A stretch of DNA of 64,000 bases from Flavobacterium sp. 140616W15. Its GTDB lineage: Bacteria > Bacteroidota > Bacteroidia > Flavobacteriales > Flavobacteriaceae. The stretch is taken from the NCBI RefSeq assembly GCF_003668995.1, contig NZ_CP033068.1, positions 2,170,001-2,234,000 on the forward strand, read 5' to 3'. Of the stretch, positions 1 to 9,528 are shown piece after piece (position 1 is the first letter of the stretch; each line of letters opens with the position of its first letter). The notes beneath the pieces are model-generated. The model was given only the letters and a program-made list of their open reading frames with translations, did no database searches and was not told where the DNA came from. The translations under genes were made by a program, and so were the position numbers.

Positions 1-1076
1 AGATCAATAATATCATCCATTATTCTTTGAGCCGCTGCAACATGATTTTTAAAAAGAATAAAATCAAAAGAAGCCTCTTTAGTAAAAGGATTATTTACAT
101 AGGATAATAAATTTATAGCTAATAGACGGCAAGAATCATAAGCACAAAGCGGAATCTCTCCACATGGATTTGTAGATAGCGTTTTGTATCCCAAATCAGC
201 ATAACAATCTGGCAAAGATTCATTAATGATAGTGTCCCAAAATAAAATTCCTGGTTCTGCCGATTTCCATGCATTATGAATAATTTTATTCCAAAGCTCT
301 TTTGCCTTAATTTCTTTAGTATACAATGGATTAGCACTAAAAATTGGATATTTCTGAACGTATATGGCGTCCTCCTTAACAGCTTTCATGAAAGTATCAT
401 CTATACGCACTGAAACATTTGCTCCTGTAACCTTTCCCTGATCCATTTTGGCATCAATAAAATCGGCTGCATCAGGATGATTAATAGATACTGAGAGCAT
501 CAATGCCCCACGACGGCCATCTTGAGCAACCTCACGAGTCGAATTAGAATAACGCTCCATAAATGGTACCAATCCCGTAGAAGTCAATGCTGAATTTTTA
601 ACTGGGGAACCCTTAGGTCGAATGTGCGACAAGTCATGTCCAACCCCTCCACGTCTTTTCATAAGTTGAACTTGCTCTTGATCGGTTTTCATAATTCCCC
701 CATATGAGTCTGAATTATCGTTACCAATCACAAAACAATTAGATAATGAAGCAACCTGAAACGGATTTCCAATTCCAGTCATAGGGCTCCCTTGTGGCAC
801 CAAATATTTAAAATCTTTTATCAAATTAAAAATTTCATCTTCTGATAACGGATTACTATATTTTTTTTCAATTCGGGCTATTTCACCTGCAATACGATGA
901 TGCATATCATTAGGAGATAACTCAAAAATATTTCCCTGTGAATCTTTAAGAGCATACTTACTTACCCAAACTGTTGCGGCAAGACTATCTCCCTTAAAGT
1001 ACTCTAAAGATGCTTGTATAACTTCATCTTGAGAATAGGTAACTGCTTTATTTTTTGTAGCTAATAATTCGTTCAT
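1..1076 (-). CDS. nrdJ: Class II (B12-dependent) ribonucleotide reductase, N-terminal part
   Basis: Reduces ribonucleotides to deoxyribonucleotides using adenosylcobalamin. The reading frame is open from the ATG at 1074-1076 to the left edge, so only the first ~358 residues of a protein usually over 800 residues are present. Visible landmarks are the SNCFVIGN stretch with the first active-site cysteine, an RRGGVGHDLSHIRP segment typical of the class II enzymes, and NPCGEIPLC near residue 303. I see no cobalamin riboswitch before it. Class assignment rests on overall resemblance to the flavobacterial B12-dependent enzyme. Confidence 0.85.
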   Translation of the reverse strand, partial: MNELLATKNKAVTYSQDEVIQASLEYFKGDSLAATVWVSKYALKDSQGNIFELSPNDMHHRIAGEIARIEKKYSNPLSEDEIFNLIKDFKYLVPQGSPMTGIGNPFQVASLSNCFVIGNDNSDSYGGIMKTDQEQVQLMKRRGGVGHDLSHIRPKGSPVKNSALTSTGLVPFMERYSNSTREVAQDGRRGALMLSVSINHPDAADFIDAKMDQGKVTGANVSVRIDDTFMKAVKEDAIYVQKYPIFSANPLYTKEIKAKELWNKIIHNAWKSAEPGILFWDTIINESLPDCYADLGYKTLSTNPCGEIPLCAYDSCRLLAINLLSYVNNPFTKEASFDFILFKNHVAAAQRIMDDIID

Positions 1077-1656
1077 GATATTGATAATTTTAAAAATTTA
1101 ATTCTTAAGTAAATTTAAAAATAATTAAACTATAAAAAAAATGAGAAGAAAAAAGTTCACAAATAAAAACAAATAAACACTTAAAAATCAAGTAACTAAA
1201 AATTTACTAACACAAAAAAGTTAACAAATTATTATTTTTAATGTAATACCGGGTTTATTATTTTTTACAAAAATCAAGCATTTTGAAAAACAAAATTAAT
1301 ATGTTAAATAGCACATAAAACACACTAAATATTTTCCTTTTTTAAGTATAAAAGAATATTAATTAAGAGTTTTAACAATTCTTGTTTTTCCAGAATATCA
1401 GTTCATCCAAATAATTAAAAAATACCTATAGGTCCTTTTTCCCTTGCAGACCTATTTCTCAGTTCGAATGATTGTTATCAATTTTCTTTAAAAAACTAAG
1501 CCAATCATATAAAAAAGCAACAAATCACTGTTTATCAGCCAAAAAAAACCTTATCGTGTTATTTTTAAAATTTTAAATTATAAACGAAAAAAAATACTTG
1601 ACGGAACTTTGCAAATTCAAAACAAACACTTTTGAATCAGTAAATTATATTCTATC
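1077..1656. other. Intergenic region without a gene
   Basis: About 580 A+T-rich bases between two divergent genes. No open frame, clear hairpin-plus-T-run, B12 box or NrdR box was seen. Confidence 0.6.
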
Positions 1657-2163
1657 ATGACAAAACAAATTAGTCACATTACATTATTTATCACACTACT
1701 ATTAACACTACTTTCATGTACTAATGACGCATTAAACAAAAGTACTTCGTCAGGACCTACCCCTGAAGCAAATGTGGAGTACAATTACACTCCTGAAGAA
1801 TTAGAAGTAATCGATTTAATAAATGAATACAGAACTAGTATAGGCTTGAATACTTTAGAAACAATAAACTACGTTTCTGTTAAATCTGAAGAACACAATA
1901 ATTATATGATTAGCAATAATGTAGTTAGTCATGATAATTTTGTAGCTCGCTCAGAAGATATCATTAAAACACTTGATGTTATAAAAGTTAGCGAAAACAT
2001 TGCTTATAATTATAAGACTCCTCAAGCCGCTGTTGATGCCTGGTTAGCTAGCCCTAAACACAAAAAAAACATTACAGGAGATTATACAAACTTTGGTATT
2101 TCGATAACTAAAAACCCCATTAATGGCAGAAATTATTATACAAATATCTTTGTGAAATACTAG
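1657..2163 (+). CDS. CAP-domain (SCP-like) lipoprotein
   Basis: A 168-residue exported protein. Residues 1-21 form a lipoprotein signal peptide ending LLSC, with Cys21 as the lipidated residue. After a short linker, residues ~48-168 match the bacterial CAP/SCP fold: an INEYR segment near the start, a HNNYM helix, SHDNF, SENIAYNY and AWLASPKHKKNI, the usual order of the family. CAP proteins are extracellular, and the bacterial versions have no settled function. It stands alone, divergent from the reductase. Confidence 0.85.
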   Translation: MTKQISHITLFITLLLTLLSCTNDALNKSTSSGPTPEANVEYNYTPEELEVIDLINEYRTSIGLNTLETINYVSVKSEEHNNYMISNNVVSHDNFVARSEDIIKTLDVIKVSENIAYNYKTPQAAVDAWLASPKHKKNITGDYTNFGISITKNPINGRNYYTNIFVKY

Positions 2164-2189
2164 TAGGTAGATTTCATTTAAAATATAAC

Positions 2190-3095
2190 CTATAAACCTT
2201 TTAGCATTAATTCATCAATTTTAGCGTTAGAAATTTCAGGATTTGCCCCAACTGACTCTGCTACCAGAGCCCCAACAGCACAAGCAAAATCGATTGATTT
2301 TTGTGGGTTATTATTATTTGCAAGCAACGAAGTAATCAAAGCCCCAAGAAAAGAATCTCCTGCTCCTACTGTATCAGCTACTTTTATCGGATAACCTTCA
2401 TTGCGATACAATCTACCCTCCCATAACAGCAATGCACCATCTTTTCCTTTGGTTACACACAATCCTTTAGAATTTGTTTCTTTGGCTATAAACTCCATAT
2501 TTTCTTCTAAGCTTGTGTAAGGAGAATTCATAACAGCTGCGATTTCTAACAATTCTTCATCATTAAACTTTATAAAATTAGCAGATTGCATTAGCCTCTC
2601 AATTATCTCATACGAATAATGGGGTTTTCTTAAATTGACATCAAAAACTTTATAAACATCATTTTTAAGCAGTTCTTCTAATGCCAAACGTGATACTGAA
2701 TCCCTACAAACTAAACTCCCATAAATAAGAACATCCGCTTCGGCAACCAATTTTCTTGCAGCAGCATTAAGAACAATCTTGTCCCAAGCCGATGGATAAT
2801 TAATTTCATAACTAGCAGACCCTTTATCATCTAAAGAAACCTGAACTGTACCTGTCGGAAATTCTTCTGATTTGATAATCGCATTGGTTTCTAGTCCTAA
2901 ACTTTTAACCTGATCTATAATTGCTATTCCATCAGCATCATTCCCCACACAACTTATCATTGCAACATCACAACCTAATGCTTTCATTCGTAGAGCAACA
3001 TTAAGAGGTGCTCCGCCAATTTTCTTTTCATTCTCAAAAATATCCCAAAGTACCTCACCATAAGATACTGCCTTAAGTTTTTTATTATTATTCAT
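2190..3095 (-). CDS. PfkB-family sugar kinase (fructokinase-like)
   Basis: A 301-residue cytoplasmic ribokinase-family kinase. The N-terminal substrate region has IGGAPLNVA (residues ~27-35), and the C-terminal signature DTVGAGDSF carries the catalytic Asp and the anion hole. Length is normal for the family. SYGEVLWDIF at the N-terminus resembles bacterial fructokinases, so phosphorylation of fructose or a related sugar is likely, but substrate cannot be fixed by sequence alone. No sugar transporter or hydrolase sits next to it. Confidence 0.85.
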   Translation of the reverse strand: MNNNKKLKAVSYGEVLWDIFENEKKIGGAPLNVALRMKALGCDVAMISCVGNDADGIAIIDQVKSLGLETNAIIKSEEFPTGTVQVSLDDKGSASYEINYPSAWDKIVLNAAARKLVAEADVLIYGSLVCRDSVSRLALEELLKNDVYKVFDVNLRKPHYSYEIIERLMQSANFIKFNDEELLEIAAVMNSPYTSLEENMEFIAKETNSKGLCVTKGKDGALLLWEGRLYRNEGYPIKVADTVGAGDSFLGALITSLLANNNNPQKSIDFACAVGALVAESVGANPEISNAKIDELMLKGL

Positions 3096-3257
3096 TCTAA
3101 AACATTTTATAATACAATCATTAAAATCAGCTTCGCTAAAAAAACGAACTATTATCTAATCCGTTGGTTGAAATTTACAAAAATTATATTCAATAAATGT
3201 TTGCTTTTTCAGTTTTAAGATTATCAAAATTTAATCCCAAAAACAACTACAAACAAA

Positions 3258-3284
3258 AAAGACAAGTCAGTTAGACTTGTCTTT
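3258..3284 (-). terminator. Terminator after the MFS gene
   Basis: Ten-base stem AAAGACAAGT/ACTTGTCTTT with a short loop. On the minus strand the stem runs into a T-run, 18 bases past the MFS stop codon. Confidence 0.75.
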
Positions 3285-3301
3285 ATAAAATAAGTTTACA
3301 T

Positions 3302-4468
3302 TTAAACTTTTTGCATTTGAAGAATATGTTTTTTTCTTTGTATAAATATAAACGTAATAAGTATTCCCAGAACCGACATCCCAACACCTATTAAATTAGG
3401 AGAAGCATAACTATATCCTGCTATCAAAGGCAATCCACCTAAAAAAGCCCCTAGAGCATTTCCTATATTAAAACTTGCCTGAATTGCAGCCGAAGCAATC
3501 ATTTCAGCTCCTGTTGCTGTTTGGATCATTAACATCTGAATTGGAGCTACAATCGAAAACGAAACACAGCCCGTTAAAAACGTTAAGAATAAAGAAGCGT
3601 ATTGATTAGAAGAGAAAGTATAAACCAAAAATAAATCGATTGCCATTACCAACAGTAACATCATTACAGTTGTAGCAGGTGAAAATTTATCGGCTAATTT
3701 CCCTCCAATAAAATTCCCAATCACCATTCCTAGTCCAGCTAAGATTAAAATATAAGGAACATTTTCAGGAGAAAACCCAGAGACATTTGTTAACAAAGGT
3801 GCGATATAACTAATCCAAGAAAACAATCCTCCAAAACCAATAGCTGTTATTGCAATAATCAACCAAGCCTCTGCTCTCTTAAAAAACTGCAATTGGCTTT
3901 TCATACTTTCACCTGTATTCGATTCTAAATTGGGCATCCATAAGTAAATAAAAAGAAATGTCAGTAGTCCAATCGCTGCAATGAGAACAAATGTATAGCG
4001 CCATAAAAAATGATGTCCGATATAGGTTCCAATAGGGACACCAATTAAATTAGCTAATGTTAACCCAGCAAACATAATAGAAACTGCCTGCGCTTCTTTC
4101 CCTTTATCAGCAAGGCGACTCGCTACAACTGCTCCAACTCCAAAAAAGGCTCCATGTGGTAGCCCTGAGAGTAATCTTGAAGCAAACAAAATTTCATAAG
4201 TAGGTGCAATAATCGAAAGCGCATTAAACACAGCCAACATCATTGCCAAAATTAAAAGCATTTTTTTAGGTGGATAATTTCTCCCTATAATAACCAGTAA
4301 AGGGGCACCAATTACAACACCCAAAGCATAAGCAGAAATTAAATATCCTGCCACAGGAATTGAAACATTCATATTAAGAGCAATATCTGGTAATAAACCC
4401 ATCATCACGAACTCTGTAATACCAATAGTTAAACCGCCCAATGAGAGCGCAATAAGACTTTTTTTCAT
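3302..4468 (-). CDS. MFS exporter, DHA1/AraJ type
   Basis: A 388-residue inner-membrane major facilitator with about 12 hydrophobic segments. It resembles the AraJ/CmlA group of drug or sugar-derivative exporters: GITEFVMMGLLPDIA in helix 1, and a conserved RLLSGLPHGAFFG segment. A longer frame starts 18 codons upstream, but that region contains the -7 promoter box TAAATTTG at 4505-4512, so the ATG at 4466-4468 (MKKSLIALSLGG) is the better start. The divergent AraC-type gene is its probable regulator. Substrate unknown. Confidence 0.85.
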   Translation of the reverse strand: MKKSLIALSLGGLTIGITEFVMMGLLPDIALNMNVSIPVAGYLISAYALGVVIGAPLLVIIGRNYPPKKMLLILAMMLAVFNALSIIAPTYEILFASRLLSGLPHGAFFGVGAVVASRLADKGKEAQAVSIMFAGLTLANLIGVPIGTYIGHHFLWRYTFVLIAAIGLLTFLFIYLWMPNLESNTGESMKSQLQFFKRAEAWLIIAITAIGFGGLFSWISYIAPLLTNVSGFSPENVPYILILAGLGMVIGNFIGGKLADKFSPATTVMMLLLVMAIDLFLVYTFSSNQYASLFLTFLTGCVSFSIVAPIQMLMIQTATGAEMIASAAIQASFNIGNALGAFLGGLPLIAGYSYASPNLIGVGMSVLGILITFIFIQRKKHILQMQKV

Positions 4469-4504
4469 TTGAATAGATAAGAAAAGGATAGATTTTCTGT
4501 GATG

Positions 4505-4512
4505 CAAATTTA
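4505..4512 (-). promoter_or_regulatory. -7 box TAAATTTG for the MFS gene
   Basis: Exact match to Bacteroidota TAnnTTTG, 37 bases before the chosen ATG. It rules out the upstream ATG pair as start. No clear TTG -33 element. Confidence 0.6.
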
Positions 4513-4570
4513 CTTCCATCATGCATAAAATAAGTTGTATATTTACGACATAAACTTGTACATATCAAGC

Positions 4571-5404
4571 ATGCCTAAATTAAATCAATTTGAAACTCTC
4601 GTTATAGATGAATTTGAAGAGGAGAAATTTCATCTTCCTTTTCATAGTCATACCTATTATGAAATTATTTATATCGTAAAAGGCAATGGTATTCATCATC
4701 TTAATAAAAACTTACTTCCCTATAAAGCAGGTGACTTATTTGTAGTTTCGCCAGAAGATGAGCATTATTTTGACATTAAAAAAAATACGCGATTTGTATA
4801 TATCAAGTTTACTGATAATTATTTCAATTCAAATAAAAGCCTGTTTTGTGATGATTTACTTCTGAATACTCCGGAATGTTTTATGCGGGATAGATTACTC
4901 AAAGAAACAGTCCTTAAACTAGACGAACCATGTAAAACAATACTAAAAAATACAATTGAGAATATTACTGCTTACAATAGCAGGATTGATGTTACTACTT
5001 CTCCAATTGTTTTCTATCAAATTCTCTCTATCTTCGGATTAATAAAGGAGACCATGCGCAGTATGAATCCTAAAACAAAAGGGGCCTCTATTGATAGCGA
5101 GCAGATTACATCCTATATTCATCAAAAAATCTATTATCCAAAATTAGTTCAGATAAAAGCAATCTCAGCTCATTTTAATATTGCCGAATCCTATTTTAGT
5201 GCTTATTTTAAAAAAGCATTCTCTATTAGTTATCGCGATTATATCAATAATTTGCGGACTATATTAATCGAAAAAAGAATTACAAACAACCAAATGCCAA
5301 TCAAGCAAATTGCTCACGAGTTTGGTTTCACTGATGAAAGTCATTTATCGAATTACTTTAAAAAAAGAAAAAACATGAAACCTACTGATTTTAAAAAGCT
5401 ATAA
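4571..5404 (+). CDS. AraC-family transcriptional regulator
   Basis: A 277-residue DNA-binding regulator. The N-terminal cupin-like sensor (HLPFHSHTYYEIIYIVKGNG, then a KAGDLFVVSPEDEHYF turn) precedes a C-terminal double helix-turn-helix ending IKQIAHEFGFTDESHLSNYF, the AraC signature. An in-frame TTG 36 bases upstream is a poor start because it overlaps a TATATTTA promoter-like box, so ATG 4571 is used. It is divergent from the MFS exporter and probably controls it in response to a small ligand. Confidence 0.88.
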   Translation: MPKLNQFETLVIDEFEEEKFHLPFHSHTYYEIIYIVKGNGIHHLNKNLLPYKAGDLFVVSPEDEHYFDIKKNTRFVYIKFTDNYFNSNKSLFCDDLLLNTPECFMRDRLLKETVLKLDEPCKTILKNTIENITAYNSRIDVTTSPIVFYQILSIFGLIKETMRSMNPKTKGASIDSEQITSYIHQKIYYPKLVQIKAISAHFNIAESYFSAYFKKAFSISYRDYINNLRTILIEKRITNNQMPIKQIAHEFGFTDESHLSNYFKKRKNMKPTDFKKL

Positions 5405-5456
5405 AATCATCTATTCCAAAACAAAAAAGACCACATAACTCAAGTACATTATTTCG

Positions 5457-5464
5457 TATATTTG
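5457..5464 (+). promoter_or_regulatory. -7 box TATATTTG for the second AraC gene
   Basis: Exact TAnnTTTG match, 19 bases before the ATG at 5484. Confidence 0.6.
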
Positions 5465-5483
5465 AATCTTACAAGTCCTTTAT

Positions 5484-6413
5484 ATGAAAACGACTTCAAT
5501 CGACCAGTTTTACAAAGAAATCACAGAAGGTTCAGACATTGAGCCTAGCTCACTATTACCAAATGATATTAAGAAAGAAATTGGTCACTTCAATGTTTTT
5601 AATATAAAAGAACTTTGGGAAAAATTTCAGGATAAACCCGTTATGTCTTATGATCGAAGAGCTTATTATAAAATAAGTTTGATTCGAGGAAAAAACAGGG
5701 CTGAATACGCAAACAAAATAATTGACATTCAAAAAAATGCTATCTTATTTGCAACTCCCAAAATCCCTTACCATTATGTCCCTCTAGACACTGATCAATC
5801 TGGTCATTTTTGTGTTTTTACATCCGAGTTTATTACAGGGAATAAAAACGGAATAGAACTGGATGAACTTCCTATATTTAAATCTGATGGATATCCCGTT
5901 TTCGAACTCAGCGATGATGAGACTACAGAAATCGAACTAATATTCAAAAAGATACATTCCGAAATTAATTCTGATTATGCTTATAAATATGATTTAATTC
6001 GTAATTACGTTTCAGAATTAATCCATTTTGGACAAAAACTGCAGCCTGTTACTGCCTTATATTCTAAACACAATTCTGCAGCAAGAGTTTCTTCATTATT
6101 CATAGAATTACTTGAAAGACAATTCCCAATAGAATCTCCACATCAGAAAGTCGAATTAAAAACGGCTAAAGATTTTGCTGCACGATTATCCATTCATGTA
6201 AACCACCTTAATAAAGTTCTAAAAGAAAATACGGGTAAAACTACAACCGAGTTAATAAGCAGCAGATTAACACAAGAAGCAAAGATTTTACTAAAGGAAA
6301 CAAACTGGAATGTATCTGAAATTGCATATACTCTCGGTTTTGAAGAACTAGCCCATTTTTCTAATTTTTTCAAAAAACAAACTTCGCTAACTCCCTTATC
6401 ATTTCGATTATAA
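5484..6413 (+). CDS. AraC-family transcriptional regulator
   Basis: A 309-residue regulator unlike its neighbour in the sensor half. Residues ~1-190 form a divergent cupin-type domain. Residues ~205-309 hold the two helix-turn-helix units, with LSIHVNHLNKVLKENTGKTTTELI and the signature SEIAYTLGFEELAHFSNFFKK. It lies 102 bases before a short-chain dehydrogenase read in the same direction that has its own promoter box. Such AraC/SDR pairs are common in Flavobacteriia, so the dehydrogenase is the likely target. Confidence 0.88.
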   Translation: MKTTSIDQFYKEITEGSDIEPSSLLPNDIKKEIGHFNVFNIKELWEKFQDKPVMSYDRRAYYKISLIRGKNRAEYANKIIDIQKNAILFATPKIPYHYVPLDTDQSGHFCVFTSEFITGNKNGIELDELPIFKSDGYPVFELSDDETTEIELIFKKIHSEINSDYAYKYDLIRNYVSELIHFGQKLQPVTALYSKHNSAARVSSLFIELLERQFPIESPHQKVELKTAKDFAARLSIHVNHLNKVLKENTGKTTTELISSRLTQEAKILLKETNWNVSEIAYTLGFEELAHFSNFFKKQTSLTPLSFRL

Positions 6414-6479
6414 TTAATGGTATTTGAATTTTGCAAACATCTGATTGAAATTTACAAATAGCTCATTTCATTTCATATT

Positions 6480-6487
6480 TACCTTTG
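6480..6487 (+). promoter_or_regulatory. -7 box TACCTTTG for the SDR gene
   Basis: TAnnTTTG match 27 bases before the ATG at 6515. Confidence 0.55.
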
Positions 6488-6514
6488 TTCTTTCATTTAT
6501 AAACAAATATAAAA

Positions 6515-7282
6515 ATGGCAGCAAATACAAAAATAGCCTTAGTAACTGGAGGCAGTAGAGGATTAGGTAAGAATATGGCAATTAGTATTGCTAAAAAAGG
6601 AATAGATATAATACTTACCTATAATAGCAATCAAGACGAAGCTAAAATCGTAGTATCTGAAATTGAAAAATTAGGACAAAAAGCAATTGCTTTACAACTT
6701 AATACTGGCGGAGATATAAAGAGCTTTGATGTTTTTTATACTCAAATTGCAACTATTTTAAGAGACACTTTCCACACAGAACGTTTTGACTTCTTAATCA
6801 ATAATGCCGGTATTGGAATTAATACTCCTTTCTCGGAAACTACCGAAGAACAATTTGACCAATTAATGAACATCAATTACAAAGGAGTATATTTTTTAAC
6901 CCAAAAAGCATTGCCTTTATTACATGACGGAGGGCGAATAATAAATATTTCAACAGGATTAGCTCGATTTACTGCACCAGGTTATTCTGCTTACGCATCT
7001 ATGAAAGGCGCTATAGAAACACTTACAAAATATTTAGCTAAGGAACTTGGCAATCGCAAAATCACAGTTAATGTTGTAGCTCCAGGAGCTATTGAAACCG
7101 ATTTTGGAGGTGGAGCCGTTAGAGATATCCAGCAGTATAATGATTATGTTAAATCAGTAACAGCATTAGGTCGTGCCGGATTACCTGATGATATTGGCGG
7201 TGTTGTAGCATTTTTATGTACCGAAGATGCCCGATGGATTAATGCTCAACGCATTGAAGTTTCGGGAGGAATGAATCTCTAA
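6515..7282 (+). CDS. Short-chain dehydrogenase/reductase (SDR)
   Basis: A 255-residue classical SDR oxidoreductase. The NAD(P)-binding TGGSRGLG is at residues 11-18. The NNAG motif follows LI near residue 95. The catalytic Ser lies in INISTG, and Tyr and Lys in the YASMK motif. A C-terminal RIEVSGGMNL closes the fold as in FabG-like enzymes. The Arg after the glycine loop suggests NADPH. Substrate unknown. Its neighbour AraC gene is the likely regulator. Confidence 0.9.
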   Translation: MAANTKIALVTGGSRGLGKNMAISIAKKGIDIILTYNSNQDEAKIVVSEIEKLGQKAIALQLNTGGDIKSFDVFYTQIATILRDTFHTERFDFLINNAGIGINTPFSETTEEQFDQLMNINYKGVYFLTQKALPLLHDGGRIINISTGLARFTAPGYSAYASMKGAIETLTKYLAKELGNRKITVNVVAPGAIETDFGGGAVRDIQQYNDYVKSVTALGRAGLPDDIGGVVAFLCTEDARWINAQRIEVSGGMNL

Positions 7283-7301
7283 AACTTCTTTTTCTTAAAG
7301 A

Positions 7302-7336
7302 AATTAAGCTCCTTCAAAACAGGAGCTTAATTAACC
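7302..7336. terminator. Bidirectional terminator between SDR and DoxX genes
   Basis: Stem AATTAAGCTCCT/AGGAGCTTAATT around a seven-base loop, between convergent genes, with A/T-rich flanks on both sides. Confidence 0.65.
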
Positions 7337-7364
7337 TTAAAACGTCTGCAATCAGTAATTTCAT

Positions 7365-7736
7365 TTACAAAATTATTTTAAAATTTTTATCAGACCATAA
7401 TAACAATACAGTCAGAATACACATTATAAGCGAATTGTAAAAATGATTGTACTCGTGATGTGCCATATGAGCTGTAAATGCTCCCACTGCAAAAGGGAAC
7501 AATAATAAAATTCCAATTGTTTTTATAGGCGGATTAAATAGCCCTATAACAATCAACAAAACACCTATAAACTCTCCAATACCAATATAGATCGTCCAGA
7601 TCTTGTTAAATCCTAAAGATTCCATGCTTTTCATCATTGATTCTTTTTGAAAAATTTTAAAAAGCGAGGCATATCCAAACACATATAGATAATACAAATA
7701 ACTAGACCAATGAATAATTGTTTTAATAGTTTCCAT
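7365..7736 (-). CDS. DoxX-like small membrane protein
   Basis: A 123-residue protein with four hydrophobic helices (about residues 10-27, 48-66, 72-90 and 98-118) and the DoxX-family pattern GFNKIWTIYIGIGEFIGVLLI. The family is an inner-membrane group often controlled by HxlR-type regulators. The hxlR-like gene is divergent here and shares the 101-base intergenic region, which fits that arrangement. Function unproven, possibly redox or quinone related. Confidence 0.8.
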   Translation of the reverse strand: METIKTIIHWSSYLYYLYVFGYASLFKIFQKESMMKSMESLGFNKIWTIYIGIGEFIGVLLIVIGLFNPPIKTIGILLLFPFAVGAFTAHMAHHEYNHFYNSLIMCILTVLLLWSDKNFKIIL

Positions 7737-7760
7737 TTTTTATATATTTTATTTATACAG

Positions 7761-7768
7761 CAAATATA
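7761..7768 (-). promoter_or_regulatory. -7 box TATATTTG for the DoxX gene
   Basis: Exact TAnnTTTG match on the minus strand, 24 bases upstream of the DoxX start. Confidence 0.55.
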
Positions 7769-7810
7769 TTTACTAACTTGCATTTATATAAGTACATACA
7801 AAATTGTTGG

Positions 7811-7832
7811 GTACTAATAAAAAAGTAAGTAC
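7811..7832. promoter_or_regulatory. Candidate HxlR operator
   Basis: Inverted repeat GTACT-N12-AGTAC ending five bases before the hxlR-like ATG. A further AGTAC lies upstream near 7790. HxlR dimers usually bind such dyads between divergent genes, so autoregulation and control of DoxX are inferred. Confidence 0.4.
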
Positions 7833-7837
7833 ACATT

Positions 7838-8206
7838 ATGAGAAAGAAAAATTCTACCAATAGCATTAATGAAAATTTTTTAACCGAAACTTGTGGTATT
7901 GCCTACACACTGTCTTTAATTGGAGGAAGATGGAAAATAAATATATTAAGCTATCTAATAAATGAACACAAACTTCGATATAGCGAATTAAGATCTAGGC
8001 TTACTGGAATCTCTGAACGCATGCTCATTTCTAAACTTAAGGAGTTAGAAAGTGATGGATTAGTAAATAGAATCGTTCACCCACAAGTTCCTCCTAAAGT
8101 AGAATACGAACTAACTACTCTTGGCAAATCTTTTGAAGATATCTTGAATTTAATGGCTGACTGGGGAGATAAAAACCATAAAAAAGACAATACAATGGCC
8201 TTATAA
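7838..8206 (+). CDS. HxlR-family winged-helix regulator
   Basis: A 122-residue MarR/HxlR-type repressor. CGIAYTLSLIGGRWKINIL at residues ~19-37 is the family N-terminal signature, including the Cys that acts as an oxidant or electrophile sensor in some members. The recognition helix follows in GISERMLISKLKELESDGLV, and a wing in PKVEYELTTLG. It is divergent from the DoxX gene, its probable target. Confidence 0.9.
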   Translation: MRKKNSTNSINENFLTETCGIAYTLSLIGGRWKINILSYLINEHKLRYSELRSRLTGISERMLISKLKELESDGLVNRIVHPQVPPKVEYELTTLGKSFEDILNLMADWGDKNHKKDNTMAL

Positions 8207-8213
8207 AAAACAA

Positions 8214-8242
8214 AAAAGCATCCGCCTGAGATGGATGCTTTT
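8214..8242. terminator. Terminator between convergent genes
   Basis: Stem AAAAGCATCC/GGATGCTTTT with a nine-base loop directly after the HxlR gene. A similar GCATCC stem ends the KTSC gene at 18852. Confidence 0.8.
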
Positions 8243-8293
8243 AATATACTTTTTCCAATAAAACATTGAGAGTATCTACTCATAAAGCCAAAG

Positions 8294-9391
8294 CTAGTTC
8301 ATAAATCTACTAAACGATTGCCAGTATTTATCTTTATAAATCTCGTATTCAATATCTACCTGTGAAGCAAATTGGTTTTTGATTTCTTCAAGCACTATCG
8401 AAGGCTTTCTAAAGTCTTTACAAGCAAAATAAATCTCTCTTAAACTATCTGCTGTTTCACGGCCTAAATTTAAATACCCTTCTGAATCTTTAAGTTTTAC
8501 CATTAAAAAATCATCTTCAATTTCATTCAATAAATTAAACATTTCGCTATCAGGAAATCCATTATTGTCCTCTCCATTATATCCTATTCTTATAGCTACA
8601 ATCCAAGGGTGAGATGGTTTTGCATCCCATTCAAACAATGTCGAGTTAATAACTGCCATCAACGGCATTCCATTATTAAGAGTAGCTTCAAGGCTTGCAT
8701 AACCGTCATTTTCTGTATCATGTCTTACCCCTTCATATTTTTCAACAAATTCTTTTTGTCTCCAAATTAAGAAATCTTTCAGTTTTTCAATAGGTACTAA
8801 CTCTTTATTAGCTTCAGCTGTACCAATCACATTAATTCTATCAATGTTTTCAGTAAAATGCAATTCGCCAAGATAATTATCTAAAAAGATAAATGTTCCA
8901 TTCGTTATAATTGCTTCGTTCTCTTTAGTACAATCCAAATGAACAATTGTAATATCTATTTTATCAGGAAATTCATTTTCATCATTTGAATAAAAAAACA
9001 AATTGTCTTTATCAAAAGTAAAACCATTCATTTGTATTCCTAAATTATTAATATCGATTGCTGGCTTTAATGCTGTAAATTTCCAATTAGGAAGCTTAGG
9101 AGCGGCATGTACCAATTCTTCTACAAAAACAATATTTTTAATATTACCATCGGCAGTTAAAACTAATTCTGCAGTAGTATCGTTCATCATTCCAGCCAAA
9201 AAGAAATAGCCTTTTTTTAGCTCTCCTAACTTAGGAGATAATTTATCAAAAAAATCTTTTTCTATATTTTCCCCTTTACTCATCACTGCTTCAAAGAAAA
9301 CTTTTTCATTTTTTTCAAACCAATTCCAAAAATCAGCGTATGATTTTATAGCTGCGTCCTTTTTTCCTAAAATACTATTGATTAATCCCAT
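8294..9391 (-). CDS. Conserved hypothetical protein
   Basis: A 365-residue soluble acidic protein that I do not recognise with confidence. The N-terminal half (SYADFWNWFEKNEKVFFEAV, then LVLTADGNIKNIVFVEELV) faintly recalls DUF695-type proteins. No signal peptide or membrane helix. A longer frame begins 28 codons earlier, but the TATATTTG -7 box at 9451-9458 lies between that codon and the body of the gene, so MGLINSILGKK is taken as the start. Confidence 0.65.
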   Translation of the reverse strand: MGLINSILGKKDAAIKSYADFWNWFEKNEKVFFEAVMSKGENIEKDFFDKLSPKLGELKKGYFFLAGMMNDTTAELVLTADGNIKNIVFVEELVHAAPKLPNWKFTALKPAIDINNLGIQMNGFTFDKDNLFFYSNDENEFPDKIDITIVHLDCTKENEAIITNGTFIFLDNYLGELHFTENIDRINVIGTAEANKELVPIEKLKDFLIWRQKEFVEKYEGVRHDTENDGYASLEATLNNGMPLMAVINSTLFEWDAKPSHPWIVAIRIGYNGEDNNGFPDSEMFNLLNEIEDDFLMVKLKDSEGYLNLGRETADSLREIYFACKDFRKPSIVLEEIKNQFASQVDIEYEIYKDKYWQSFSRFMN

Positions 9392-9450
9392 TATCGATAC
9401 TCTTGTTTTTCTATAAATTATTTTACAGTCGTTATGTATTATTTTACTTT

Positions 9451-9458
9451 CAAATATA
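9451..9458 (-). promoter_or_regulatory. -7 box TATATTTG with a TTG -33 element
   Basis: Exact -7 match. A TTG lies 18 bases upstream (plus-strand CAA at 9477-9479). Supports the shorter start of the gene at 9391. Confidence 0.65.
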
Positions 9459-9528
9459 ACAAAAGAGCAAGACATTCAAAATCAAATTAGCAAAAAAAAC
9501 ATCAAAGGTTATTATATAAATCACCCCC

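Noticed and set aside
1077..1656. Cobalamin riboswitch expected before a B12-dependent enzyme
   Set aside because: No B12 box or comparable conserved structure was found on the minus strand.
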